16,477 nt of DNA from positions 1-16,477 of the forward strand of contig NZER01000293.1 in NCBI GenBank assembly GCA_002690445.1. The letters run 5' to 3'. Shown piece after piece: positions 1 to 6,355 of the stretch. This stretch comes from Candidatus Pacearchaeota archaeon (GTDB taxonomy: Archaea > Nanoarchaeota > Nanoarchaeia > Pacearchaeales > GW2011-AR1). The first letter of the stretch is position 1; each line of letters begins with the position of its first letter. A program made the position numbers and the translations under genes. The notes under the pieces are model-generated. The model worked only from the letters and a program-made list of their open reading frames with translations, did not search any database and was not told where the DNA came from.

Positions 1-60
1 CGGCTTCGGCTTCGGCTTCGGCTTCGGCTTCGGCTTCGGCTTCGGCTTCGGCTTCGGCTT
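1..60. repeat. Perfect hexamer tandem repeat (CGGCTT)10
   Basis: Ten uninterrupted 6-base units fill the first 60 bases. On the minus strand they read AAG CCG and encode the Lys-Pro tail of the gene at 1-267. The units are identical at the third codon positions as well, which suggests recent slippage expansion and likely length variation between relatives. The array begins at the window edge, so its true length is unknown. Confidence 0.95.
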
Positions 61-267
61 CACGTCCTTGAGGTATTTCTTGATCTCCTCTTTGCTGGCA
101 GCGCCATCGTAGCCCCATTTCTTGCCGGTCTTCTTGAGCCAAAAAACGCGACCGCCTTTGCTACCCATGAGCTTACGTGAGCCCTCGGCGACAGGCGGTC
201 GTCCTTTCTCCAGCTTTTCGATTGCAGCGTCTATCTCATCAAAAGGTATTTTAACTATCAGAGCCAT
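1..267 (-). CDS. Small basic protein with a Lys-Pro repeat tail (partial, C-terminus off window)
   Basis: An ATG at 267 opens a frame that stays open to the left edge, giving 89 residues so far. It is preceded by a GAGG ribosome binding site. The first 69 residues are mixed and basic (start MALIVKIPFDEIDAA, middle GRVFWLKKTGKKWGYDG) and look like a small folded domain with a helix near KEEIKKYLKDV. The rest is a perfect Lys-Pro dipeptide repeat, ten units long at the edge. Such stiff, positively charged KP runs are often linkers or nucleic-acid-contacting or periplasm-spanning tails, but no function can be assigned from this alone. A copy of the dispersed GCTAGAAAAA element lies 13 bases upstream of the start. 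The frame runs off the window, so the repeat may be longer or followed by another domain. I do not recognise the family. Confidence 0.75.
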   Translation of the reverse strand, partial: MALIVKIPFDEIDAAIEKLEKGRPPVAEGSRKLMGSKGGRVFWLKKTGKKWGYDGAASKEEIKKYLKDVKPKPKPKPKPKPKPKPKPKP

Positions 268-332
268 CCAAACCTCGCATTTTTTCTAGCACTCACTAAC
301 AGTATACGCAAACCAACGGGAATCGACCGATT

Positions 333-527
333 TTATGTCAAAATAAGTCGCGGCCCGTTCGACCCTGATCGTTGCAGCTCCACCCCGCGTACCGACCGGT
401 CTGCGACCGGAACCCGATCTTCCTCATTTCCCGGACTCGCCACAACCGACGACCCTATCCACACCTCCGCGTATTCCGGCATGTCCGCGATCATCTCCCG
501 CAGCTTCTCAATCGTCACTTTCCTCAT
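333..527 (-). CDS. Small phage protein, unknown function
   Basis: 64 residues, starting at an ATG that overlaps the previous stop (ATGA at 527-524). The N-terminus MRKVTIEKLREMIADMP followed by EYAEVWIG has the pattern of a common small phage protein type: a helix beginning T-x-E-x-L, then a Pro, then an acidic strand of the form AEVxV. I know this pattern only from uncharacterised phage proteins, so no function is assigned. The middle is loop-rich and the C-terminus returns to a beta-like segment (GPRLILT). Short overlap suggests translational coupling to the gene at 524-784. Confidence 0.7.
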   Translation of the reverse strand: MRKVTIEKLREMIADMPEYAEVWIGSSVVASPGNEEDRVPVADRSVRGVELQRSGSNGPRLILT

Positions 528-784
528 ACCGTTCCCACCTTTCCTCTAACCGCCTCGCCCACAGAGACCCGCTCGCGCCGCTCCACCAATCGGATGTACC
601 GGAACGTCGGCGGATCGTCCTCCAGCTTGATATGCCCTTCCACCTTCCACACCGACGCCGGGACGGGAAGAGTCGACATAAACAACGACTCCTCCCACAG
701 ACACATTTCCAACCCATCCACCGACGCCAGCACCGCGCCCGACACCAGCTCCGGTTGATCCTCGAAAAAAGCGTATCCTATCAC
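524..784 (-). CDS. Diverged relative (probably partial) of the tandem YKVV paralogue family
   Basis: 86 residues from a GTG at 784 that overlaps the TGA of the frame just upstream (GTGA). A GGGGGTGG ribosome binding site sits 4 bases before it. An in-frame stop at about 805 prevents any longer N-terminus. Residues around 24-41 contain EMCLW followed by STLP, matching EMWLA followed by LTLP in the paralogue at 4550-4963 and STLP in that at 4156-4545. The C-terminal IRLVERR matches the ends of the same proteins (IRIVERL, VRLTERY). The N-terminal third of the family, with YKVV and the GEW block, is missing. It is either a shortened family member or the downstream half of a gene broken near 784. 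Confidence 0.6.
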   Translation of the reverse strand: MIGYAFFEDQPELVSGAVLASVDGLEMCLWEESLFMSTLPVPASVWKVEGHIKLEDDPPTFRYIRLVERRERVSVGEAVRGKVGTV

Positions 785-858
785 TTCGCCACCCCCGCAA
801 CCTCACCGATTGCGTAATCTTTGACCACCGCCCCATGCTCCGCACTCCCCCTCACCAT
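781..858 (-). CDS. Possible 25-residue ORF, perhaps the broken N-terminal half of a paralogue
   Basis: A frame of about 25 codons follows a very good GGGAGG site (868-860) and ends in a TGA that overlaps the GTG of the next gene. ATG at 858 is only two bases from the site and GTG at 855 is better spaced, so the start is uncertain. The frame is also open further upstream, into the end of the portal gene. The residues AVVKDYAIGEVAG loosely recall the V-x-Y-x-x-GEW block of the paralogue family, which would make this plus 524-784 a split gene. That resemblance is weak. Confidence 0.35.
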   Translation of the reverse strand: MVRGSAEHGAVVKDYAIGEVAGVAK

Positions 859-905
859 ATCCTCCCACCAATAGACACCATGATATTTTCCGAACGTTTT
901 TCTAG

Positions 906-2462
906 CTACCGCACGACTACGCGAACGTCCCGCGCCTTCGTCAGCGCGGACCAGTCTACCTCGGTCTCCTCCTGTTCTTGACCGTTCTCTCCGTTCTGAC
1001 CGTTCTGACCGTTCACCCCCGCCTCGGCACCTTCCTCTATCGGCTGACCGTTCTCGTCCAGCGCCGGAGCCCCCGGCATTCCCTGCGCCCCCTTCTGAGA
1101 CGACAAGTAAATCTGAACCGCTTGCGGATTCAGCACTATCTCACTCCAGGGCTCTTTGAACGGTTCTAATCCGTCCTCTTCCCGCAGCTCATCAATCGTG
1201 CGCCGGGTTTGCAACTCTTTGCTCCGCAGACTGGCGGACTTGTCCTCGTCCTCTTTTTCTAGCCCCACGAACTGAAACCGGTAGTCCTCGGTGATCTTGC
1301 GGACCATCTTGTTCATGTGTTGCTGAATGTAGGCGAGCATCCCCGCGAGCCCGCGATCCTTCGACGATTGGATTCGCGGTGCAGAGTCCTCTCCGATCAA
1401 CGCCGTTGAGTCGTCGGTCTTGATACCCATCTCCGCCAGATCCATCGCAAACACCGCACCCGCAATCGCGGACAGGAACATCATGAGCTTGTGGTATTCC
1501 ATGTCCCGATTGTTTGAGCCGATCTGCTTGAAGTCCAGGCCCACTCCCAATTTCCCACTCGGCAAGATCGGGATATTCCACCGGCCACCGGCACCGCTCA
1601 TCGCCGCCTGCCAGTAGTCGCGGATCGCACCCAGTTGATCCCGCCCAGCGTCACCCATCACCGAAATAAACCCCTTCGGTACCCGATCCCGCGTCAACTG
1701 ATCCCGCTGGTACTGAAACCCGTACAGCAGCGTGGTCGCTACGTTCACACACTGTTCCGTCGAGGAGTACCCATATCCCCGATACCGAATGTCCGACCGC
1801 TTGTGCATGTAATCGAAAATCAGACGCCCCGGCTCGTACTGCTCCAATATCTCCCCGTCGATCTCCTGCACGAACTGAGTGTCTTTCCGAAACCGCTCCG
1901 GATGCCGCTCGTCCACCCGCTTGATCGTCGCACCGTCGAGCCCCCAATACGCCGCAACATCCCCCTTGCGATTACGTTGCAGCTCCGTAGCCACCTGATC
2001 AATTTCTAGCGTGTCCCGCACCAGCATCCCCGTCCACTCGGAGAAATCATCCTCCCGCTCATCGTCCTCTTTCCATCCGGTGTTCTCCACGAACCCAGAC
2101 AGCATCTTGATCGCTTCCTCATCCCGCCTGCCGATAGGCTCACCGTCGGTGCGAACGAACTCAAACCCCTTGTCCCCACGTTCCCGAGCCCGCTGCGTGA
2201 ACCTACTCACCTGCAAGACTCTTGTATTGATGATCGCGTTGAAGATAGGCACCTGTTCCACGATGTTCCGCAGAGTCACAAACCCAATACTCAGGATCTT
2301 TTCCCGAATCCCCGCAAACGCCCCGCTCTGATAATACCCCATCGTCTCCGGAGCCGTTAACGCGCTGTTGAGTTTCTTCAACGTGCTCTCGAACGCCACC
2401 AGACTCTTGCTACCCGAATTTCCCGAGCTGTTCCTGCTCCCCCGTCGTCTACGCCTAGCCAT
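906..2462 (-). CDS. Phage portal protein
   Basis: 518 residues, close to the usual portal length. The portal dodecamer sits at one capsid vertex, carries the terminase during packaging and joins head to tail. Family-like features include the basic N-terminus, the stretch NIVEQVPIFNAIINTRVLQV (selection of a starting helix), the GRLIFDYMHKRSDIRYRGYGYS segment resembling the portal 'RxxxYGxS' block, the stem-like region ending ALIGEDSAPRIQSSKDRG, and the hydrophobic helix MMFLSAIAGAVFAMDLAEMG. The C-terminus is low complexity, with four 9-base repeats (980-1015) encoding Asn-Gly-Gln/Glu units. ATG at 2462 has TTTGGAGG five bases upstream. The 10-mer element occurs at 1254 and again immediately after the stop (897-906), with a shorter variant at 2001. 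No prohead protease or major capsid gene is visible in the window. Confidence 0.88.
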   Translation of the reverse strand: MARRRRRGSRNSSGNSGSKSLVAFESTLKKLNSALTAPETMGYYQSGAFAGIREKILSIGFVTLRNIVEQVPIFNAIINTRVLQVSRFTQRARERGDKGFEFVRTDGEPIGRRDEEAIKMLSGFVENTGWKEDDEREDDFSEWTGMLVRDTLEIDQVATELQRNRKGDVAAYWGLDGATIKRVDERHPERFRKDTQFVQEIDGEILEQYEPGRLIFDYMHKRSDIRYRGYGYSSTEQCVNVATTLLYGFQYQRDQLTRDRVPKGFISVMGDAGRDQLGAIRDYWQAAMSGAGGRWNIPILPSGKLGVGLDFKQIGSNNRDMEYHKLMMFLSAIAGAVFAMDLAEMGIKTDDSTALIGEDSAPRIQSSKDRGLAGMLAYIQQHMNKMVRKITEDYRFQFVGLEKEDEDKSASLRSKELQTRRTIDELREEDGLEPFKEPWSEIVLNPQAVQIYLSSQKGAQGMPGAPALDENGQPIEEGAEAGVNGQNGQNGENGQEQEETEVDWSALTKARDVRVVVR

Positions 2463-2482
2463 TTGACCTCCAAATACCTACC

Positions 2483-2511
2483 AGTGTAAGTCGCCCACTC
2501 ATTTTAGACAA
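2483..2511 (-). promoter_or_regulatory. Candidate sigma70-type promoter for the portal gene
   Basis: On the minus strand, TTGTCT (2511-2506) and TACACT (2488-2483) are separated by exactly 17 bases. Each hexamer matches four of six consensus positions. The pair lies at the end of the upstream gene and in the 41-base gap before the portal ribosome binding site, one of very few non-overlapping junctions here. Spacing is ideal but the hexamers are imperfect, so this is a candidate only. Confidence 0.4.
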
Positions 2512-2890
2512 CCCCCAATCCCAATTTTTCCCCAGCACCCGCCAACCTACGAACCAGCTTTACCCGATCCGCCATCATGGTACCTTCCGGCCACGCCGTA
2601 ATCCCTACGCCCACCTCCGCAGCCGACAACGGAATCGGCAAATCACCGTACACCATCTCTATCTCAATCTCCCACAACTGGAGCCCATAGCTACGCAGCT
2701 CCGACAGCCAGTTTCGCACCTGCCTCTCTGTATCGAACACCAGCAGGCCGTATCCTTTTTCTAGCAACCATTCCGGAGGCTCTGCCCACCTCCCACGCCG
2801 GTACTCCACCACCGCGTCACCTCTCGCCATAGCGCTCACCAACTCCGACTCTTCCCATGATATCGCCTGGACTACCTTGTACGCCGTCAC
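2504..2890 (-). CDS. YKVV-family paralogue 1, unknown function
   Basis: 128 residues from a GTG at 2890 overlapping the previous stop (GTGA). It belongs to a set of five neighbouring paralogues. Shared blocks seen here: TAYKVV at the N-terminus, VVEYRRGRWAEPPEWL, then KGYGLLVF, a W in the middle, LPIPL, and a C-terminal WPEGTMMADRVKLVRR. The pattern (short beta strands around a G-Y-hydrophobic core, no signal peptide or membrane segment) suggests a small soluble mixed alpha/beta domain. No catalytic motif is obvious. The sequence LLEKGYG at residues 43-49 is encoded over a GCTAGAAAAA copy (2756). It sits between the portal and the rest of the array and is probably co-transcribed with it. Confidence 0.78.
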   Translation of the reverse strand: MTAYKVVQAISWEESELVSAMARGDAVVEYRRGRWAEPPEWLLEKGYGLLVFDTERQVRNWLSELRSYGLQLWEIEIEMVYGDLPIPLSAAEVGVGITAWPEGTMMADRVKLVRRLAGAGEKLGLGVV

Positions 2891-3246
2891 GTCCGAACCT
2901 CTACCATCGCAGACTTCACCAACCGCACTTCCTTACACATGCCCGTTCCCTGCGGCCACATCCCGATAGAGATACTGTCCAAAAGCGGCAGGTACAGCAT
3001 CGGCGGCAAAAGCTCCACCTCTCCGCGTATCTCTGCCGACCACACCTCTATCCCCGAATACGTTTCCATCCACCGCATAGCTTTCCACACATCCAAGAAC
3101 ACCAGCAGCCCGTACCCCCGTCTACTTAGATAGCTCTCAGCAGCCCGTACCCACTCCCCTTGCCGGTACTCTACCTGATGCTCGCCCCACACAGCAGCGC
3201 TCACCAGTCGACCCTGGACTCGCTTCACCACCTTGTAAGCTACCAC
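2887..3246 (-). CDS. YKVV-family paralogue 2, unknown function
   Basis: 119 residues, the shortest complete member. GTG at 3246 is chosen because it gives the VAYKVV start shared by the family. It overlaps the end of paralogue 3 by seven bases and ends in a GTGA overlap with paralogue 1. Family blocks: LVSAAVWGEHQVEYRQGEW, RRGYGLLVF, IEVWSAEI, LPPMLYLP, and MWPQGTGM followed by VRLVK. It lacks the dispersed 10-mer. It resembles paralogue 1 strongly in the QVEYRxGxW and GYGLLVF blocks, so the two may be the most recent duplicates. Confidence 0.78.
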   Translation of the reverse strand: MVAYKVVKRVQGRLVSAAVWGEHQVEYRQGEWVRAAESYLSRRGYGLLVFLDVWKAMRWMETYSGIEVWSAEIRGEVELLPPMLYLPLLDSISIGMWPQGTGMCKEVRLVKSAMVEVRT

Positions 3247-3626
3247 GCCAATTCCCTCTCTATCCGCAGACTCTCAAACATAACCGTACCATACGGCCAC
3301 GCCAGACCCACATCCTCATCCCACCAAGCCCGCTCCCCTCGATCCATGACCGCCTCCAGAAATCTCCTCCTCGGCAACGGCGATATCTCATTCTCACCCA
3401 CGCTCTCCCACAGCTCCCAGCCCCTATAGTAGTTTTCTGTCCTACGCACGTAGCCCACTGCCGACTCCCGATCCCGAAACGCCACCAGGCCGTACCCTCT
3501 CTCCCACAACCATTGCGGAGGATACGCCCACTCCCCTACCGAATACGCCACCATCCCCTGACCGCTAACCACACAGCTACACCGATCCTTCGCCATCCAT
3601 ACCGACACCAGCTTGTAAACCGTCAC
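3240..3626 (-). CDS. YKVV-family paralogue 3, unknown function
   Basis: 128 residues from GTG at 3626, which overlaps the TGA of the gene upstream and follows a GGGGGGAGGA site. Family blocks: TVYKLV, MVAYSVGEWAYPPQWL, ERGYGLVAF, GWELWE, SPLPRRRFLEAV, WPYGTVMFESLRIERE. The middle region after GWELWE is longer than in paralogue 2 and Trp-rich. No dispersed 10-mer copy falls inside. Function unknown; no active-site pattern is evident. Confidence 0.78.
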   Translation of the reverse strand: MTVYKLVSVWMAKDRCSCVVSGQGMVAYSVGEWAYPPQWLWERGYGLVAFRDRESAVGYVRRTENYYRGWELWESVGENEISPLPRRRFLEAVMDRGERAWWDEDVGLAWPYGTVMFESLRIERELAW

Positions 3627-4144
3627 TCCTCCCCCCTCAGCACGTTCAACCGTCCGCGAACATCCGCCCTCTCCACCAATACTTCAGCCCGCTCATCATG
3701 CAACACCGCCAGCTCACCACCCTCGCAATCGGCGATCTCGCCCTCGCAATCGGCGATCTCGCCCTCCAACCGCATATACTCCCACGTCAAATACGCGTCG
3801 CGTTTTTCTAGCCCTTTAATCGAATCACCGTCCTCCTCGTCGTCTTCCTCCTCATACTCCGGTCCCCACTCAACCACCCACGTCACCACTGCACCCGGCC
3901 CCAACACTACCCTCGCCCGCTCTTGCCCATCCTCATCGTACAAAAACGCAACCAGAGGAACCCCCTCGCTTGAATGCCGGACCACAATTTCCTCGACAGT
4001 ATAATTGTCCCACAGAGAGATTACGTCATCGTCGTACCCATCCGCTGGATCGACTGACTTCGGCAACTCCATCCCCATCACCATGCCCGATACTATTTTC
4101 CTCCCATCCGGAAGCCCGATCCCTAACGCTGCTACCTCTTTCAT
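3623..4144 (-). CDS. Unknown protein with acidic linker and C-terminal coiled coil
   Basis: 173 residues from ATG at 4144, chosen over longer frames because GGAGGAG lies seven bases before it, directly after the stop of the gene upstream. The first ~105 residues look like a compact beta-rich domain (GIGLPDGRKIVSG, YTVEEIVVRHSS, VVTWVVEWGP). Next comes a very acidic linker of Glu/Asp residues near 110-122, then a charged, Leu-spaced helix to the end that should form a coiled coil. That helix contains an exact seven-residue duplication, EGEIADC twice. It interrupts the five-member paralogue array but is not related to it. A GCTAGAAAAA copy (3803) encodes GLEKR at the linker-coil boundary. Confidence 0.7.
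   Translation of the reverse strand: MKEVAALGIGLPDGRKIVSGMVMGMELPKSVDPADGYDDDVISLWDNYTVEEIVVRHSSEGVPLVAFLYDEDGQERARVVLGPGAVVTWVVEWGPEYEEEDDEEDGDSIKGLEKRDAYLTWEYMRLEGEIADCEGEIADCEGGELAVLHDERAEVLVERADVRGRLNVLRGEE
3721..3762. repeat. 21-base perfect direct tandem duplication inside a coding region
   Basis: Two identical 21-base units, 3721-3741 and 3742-3762, lie head to tail and keep the reading frame, duplicating EGEIADC. Identity at silent positions suggests a recent event. The unit is three heptad-neutral codon triplets plus one codon (seven residues), so it adds exactly one coiled-coil heptad. Confidence 0.95.
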
Positions 4145-4155
4145 CCCAACTCCTC

Positions 4156-4545
4156 CTAACTGTACCTTTCGGTCAACCGCACCCGCTCGACCATGAGTGT
4201 ACCATACGGCCACTGATCCCGTAGAACCGCCGACGGACGGTACATGCCCGCAGCTAACCATTCGGAATACAGCATCTCCGTAGGCAACGTCGACAACATG
4301 CCCACCACATCACACTCCCAGATCTGAACGTTGCACGGCCACACCTCCACCCCGTAGAGAATCCTACCGAACTCCCTCACACATCGGGGATTTTCTAGCA
4401 CCATCAGATGGTACCCTTCCCGCTGCAACCATTCAGGAGCGTGCACCCATTCTCCTATCAAATACTGAACCGATGCTTCCCCGTCCGTTAGGAAACTCGT
4501 CAGCCTACCCCCGGCACTCTCCCTAACCACTTTGTACGCCGTCAC
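4156..4545 (-). CDS. YKVV-family paralogue 4, unknown function
   Basis: 129 residues from GTG at 4545, four bases after the stop of paralogue 5 and within reach of a GGAGG site in its last codons. Family blocks: TAYKVV, GRLTSF, SVQYLIGEWVHAPEWL, REGYHLMVL, GVEVW, LSTLPTEMLYSEWL, WPYGTLMVERVRLTER. The conserved W-P-(Y/Q/E/D)-G-T segment near the C-terminus is fully present. The shortened 10-mer variant GCTAGAAAAT (4390) encodes VLEN here, where the other members have the aligned VF-x-(D/S) segment. Confidence 0.78.
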   Translation of the reverse strand: MTAYKVVRESAGGRLTSFLTDGEASVQYLIGEWVHAPEWLQREGYHLMVLENPRCVREFGRILYGVEVWPCNVQIWECDVVGMLSTLPTEMLYSEWLAAGMYRPSAVLRDQWPYGTLMVERVRLTERYS

Positions 4546-4549
4546 TCCT

Positions 4550-4963
4550 CTACCTCCACAACAGCCGCTCTACGATCCGAATCTCCTCAACCATAGCCGT
4601 ACCGTCCGGCCAAGCCCCGGCGTCCTCCGAGGCTTCAAACCATCCATTTTTCTTCCGCCGCATCCGCCAATCACGCACCTGAGTCGAGAAGTGCATTCTC
4701 GGCAGAGTCAAGATCATTTTTCTAGCATCCGCCAGCCACATCTCCACACAGTCATCTCTTCCAACCCACATCCCACCGCCCAGCATGAACTCCCGCGCCC
4801 TGTCCTCATTCAGAAACGCCAGCAGATGATACCCATCCCCACGCAGGCACTCCGGAGCCCTCGCCCACACATTCTCGAAGTAGTGAACCTCCCCGTCCTC
4901 GCGGGTAGCATAGCTGACCAGATGCCCAGATTTCGTCTTACGCAGAACCTTGTAGACTTTCAC
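4550..4963 (-). CDS. YKVV-family paralogue 5, unknown function
   Basis: 137 residues, the longest member. GTG at 4963 is selected because it overlaps the upstream stop (GTGA) and gives the family start VKVYKVL. Blocks: HLVSYATREDGEVHYFENVW (residues ~14-33), APECLRGDGYHLLAF, CVEMWLADARKMILTLP (72-88), AWPDGTAMVEEIRIVER. A basic insertion (RMRRKKNGW) separates the LP block from the WP-G-T block. The full 10-mer at 4717 is read in the Ala-Arg-Lys frame here, unlike most copies. It is the first member of the array in transcription order. Confidence 0.78.
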   Translation of the reverse strand: MKVYKVLRKTKSGHLVSYATREDGEVHYFENVWARAPECLRGDGYHLLAFLNEDRAREFMLGGGMWVGRDDCVEMWLADARKMILTLPRMHFSTQVRDWRMRRKKNGWFEASEDAGAWPDGTAMVEEIRIVERLLWR

Positions 4964-5265
4964 TTGAACAGCAGCCCTATCCCCACCAAAATCACGACTA
5001 CCACGACCGCAAACACCTTCAGTGCCGGAACGCCGTTGACAAAGATATCCGCTCCCCACCACCTCCGCCAACGCTCCCCCCAGCTCGTAGCCTTTTCCCA
5101 GTGCATGTCAATCATTCGATACTCGGAGCCCTTATGCTGAGTCTCTATGACCAAATCCGCGTCCCCCTCCGACCCAACACGCTGGACCTCTACGTACCCC
5201 TGATCCTCCGCCGGACCCACATGCCGTTTTTCTAGCTCCTCTCGCAGCTTCTCTTTATCGCTCAT
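4960..5265 (-). CDS. Small protein with one C-terminal membrane segment
   Basis: 101 residues from ATG at 5265, which overlaps the previous stop (ATGA) and has GGGGG at a good distance. Residues 1-70 are soluble and charged, with a Trp/Arg-rich patch (ERWRRWWG) just before the membrane. Residues ~83-100 are continuous hydrophobic (VFAVVVVVILVGIGLLF), then a single Lys ends the protein. This is a tail-anchored layout with the N-terminus probably in the cytoplasm. It sits next to another hydrophobic small protein. Holin-like, superinfection exclusion or other membrane roles are possible but not shown. A GCTAGAAAAA copy (5227) encodes ELEKR near the N-terminus. Confidence 0.75.
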   Translation of the reverse strand: MSDKEKLREELEKRHVGPAEDQGYVEVQRVGSEGDADLVIETQHKGSEYRMIDMHWEKATSWGERWRRWWGADIFVNGVPALKVFAVVVVVILVGIGLLFK

Positions 5266-5390
5266 ACAAACCCCCACAGAAAATAGTTGTCGTCCATCCC
5301 CCAAACCGACGCCCACGCGCACAGCTTGTACGCCCACTCCGCCAGATTCCCTAGATCCAGCAGCATCAAGCACCCGTCGATCCAATTCAT
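5262..5390 (-). CDS. 42-residue hydrophobic Trp-rich protein
   Basis: A short frame that fits exactly between its neighbours: its ATG (5390) overlaps the preceding TGA, and its TGA overlaps the next ATG, both in the coupled style used throughout the window. The product has five Trp residues, starts MNWIDGCLMLLDLGNL and ends NYFLWGFV. It is amphipathic to hydrophobic without a clean membrane span, perhaps membrane-associated. The double overlap is the main evidence that it is real. No family is recognised. Confidence 0.65.
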   Translation of the reverse strand: MNWIDGCLMLLDLGNLAEWAYKLCAWASVWGMDDNYFLWGFV

Positions 5391-5605
5391 CACCGCTCCT
5401 CAGAAAACGGGTAGCTGTCCCGGTCCACTATCGTCAAATGGATCTGACTCCATACCATTCGCCCATACCCCGTCACACTCCTCTCCCGCAACCGCTCGAT
5501 CCGGCGCTCCGCTTCTCGTTTAGAGCTACACACCATGACTACCACCGACTGTCTCTCGTACCGATACGCCGCAACCCACGCGATATCACCCGCCCTAACT
5601 TCCAT
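5390..5605 (-). CDS. Small protein, unknown function
   Basis: 71 residues. ATG at 5605 is preferred to the GTG one codon earlier because GGAGG then sits six bases away. Two beta-like strands (DIAWVAAYR, SVVVMVCS) precede a strongly charged helix (KREAERRIERLRER), followed by a strand (IHLTIVD). This strand-helix arrangement with a Ser-Ser-Lys-x-x-Ala helix cap is common in small phage accessory proteins. I do not recognise a named family. It overlaps the end of 5595-5993 by 11 bases. Confidence 0.65.
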   Translation of the reverse strand: MEVRAGDIAWVAAYRYERQSVVVMVCSSKREAERRIERLRERSVTGYGRMVWSQIHLTIVDRDSYPFSEER

Positions 5606-5993
5606 CACGCTCCTCCAAACGATAGGGCACCACCAACACCCCTTTCAACCACCGGACCCCGCGCACCGGTATCCCATCGAAGACCGTGACCGTGATACCC
5701 AGCCAGATCGGCTGAGACACCAAATCCCGCATGTCCACCATAGCCTCCGGCCCGACGAGAATTGTCGCTTTCCCGTCTTCCACAAGGCGGAGCTGCTCTC
5801 GCAACTCGTCAGCTATATCGTACCCCGGCCCCGCTTCCTCATGCCGCAGATGCGGACGTTTTTCTAGCGCCCCTATTTTCCCAAGCACCCACAGCGCCAA
5901 CCGCCACCATACCCGCTTGAACCGTGAGCCCCCCGGCGATACCACCAACCGCTCTACAAACCCCGTACTCCTAACCGTACCCATCTCAACCAC
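5595..5993 (-). CDS. Unknown protein, paralogue of 7256-7498
   Basis: 132 residues from GTG at 5993, nine bases after GGGGAGG and overlapping the previous stop. The C-terminal half contains ILVGPEAMVDM, then VFDGIPV, then W-x-x-GVLVVP. The protein at 7256-7498 has ILVSPADMVAL, IDGIPV and W-x-x-GVVPVP in the same order, so the two share a domain. This copy carries an extra ~60-residue N-terminal basic, Trp-rich segment (FKRVWWRLALWVLGKIG) that may be membrane-associated. Function unknown. A GCTAGAAAAA copy (5859) encodes ALEKR at the end of that N-terminal segment. Confidence 0.7.
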   Translation of the reverse strand: MVEMGTVRSTGFVERLVVSPGGSRFKRVWWRLALWVLGKIGALEKRPHLRHEEAGPGYDIADELREQLRLVEDGKATILVGPEAMVDMRDLVSQPIWLGITVTVFDGIPVRGVRWLKGVLVVPYRLEERDGS

Positions 5994-6150
5994 GTCCCAA
6001 ATCCTCCCCCATCAACGCATCGCGCATAGAACTCCAGCAACGATCACAGTAGTATACGACCGACACCGGACTCGAAATCTGAACGGCAGCACGCCCCTCC
6101 CGACAACGTGCACACGTCACCGACACCCCAGATATCTTAGAGGTGGTCAT
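5986..6150 (-). CDS. Small zinc-ribbon protein
   Basis: 54 residues from ATG at 6150. This start follows GGAAGGGG by three bases, whereas the longer frame lacks a site. Two knuckles, C-A-R-C near residue 13 and C-D-R-C near residue 35, are about 20 residues apart, a classic four-cysteine zinc ribbon, followed by a short helix. Such proteins usually bind nucleic acid or a protein partner. It overlaps both neighbours. Confidence 0.7.
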   Translation of the reverse strand: MTTSKISGVSVTCARCREGRAAVQISSPVSVVYYCDRCWSSMRDALMGEDLGRG

Positions 6151-6355
6151 GATTCCCCTTCCTCGCACTCTCTTCACCCGCTTTTCCGACACGCCGAACC
6201 CCCTCGCCGCCCGTTACCATTTCATAGTGGTAGAGGCAAACCGGAATATTCTCCCCACCTATTTCTAGCGCGGTTTGCCCGTCATACCGGCAGAACACAA
6301 TCCCCAGCGGATGGGACACCCAGACCCGAAACTGGCACCTCCTCCCCTCTTTCAT
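6137..6355 (-). CDS. Small Cys/His-containing protein, unknown
   Basis: 72 residues. ATG at 6355 overlaps the preceding TGA (TGATG) and is preferred over an upstream in-frame TTG-type extension. It contains a Cys near residue 7, FCRYDG around 22-27, and VCLYHYEM around 42-49, a spacing that could hold one metal in a treble-clef-like site. The C-terminal tail is basic and probably disordered. A variant of the dispersed element (6260) encodes ALEI. Metal binding is inferred only from residue pattern. Confidence 0.6.
   Translation of the reverse strand: MKEGRRCQFRVWVSHPLGIVFCRYDGQTALEIGGENIPVCLYHYEMVTGGEGVRRVGKAGEESARKGNHDHL

Noticed and set aside
301..341. TTGACA (341-336) and TATACT (306-301) upstream of the Lys-Pro gene as a promoter
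   Set aside because: Each hexamer is good but they are 29 bases apart, too far for sigma70, and no better partner is present. The -10-like element alone is insufficient.
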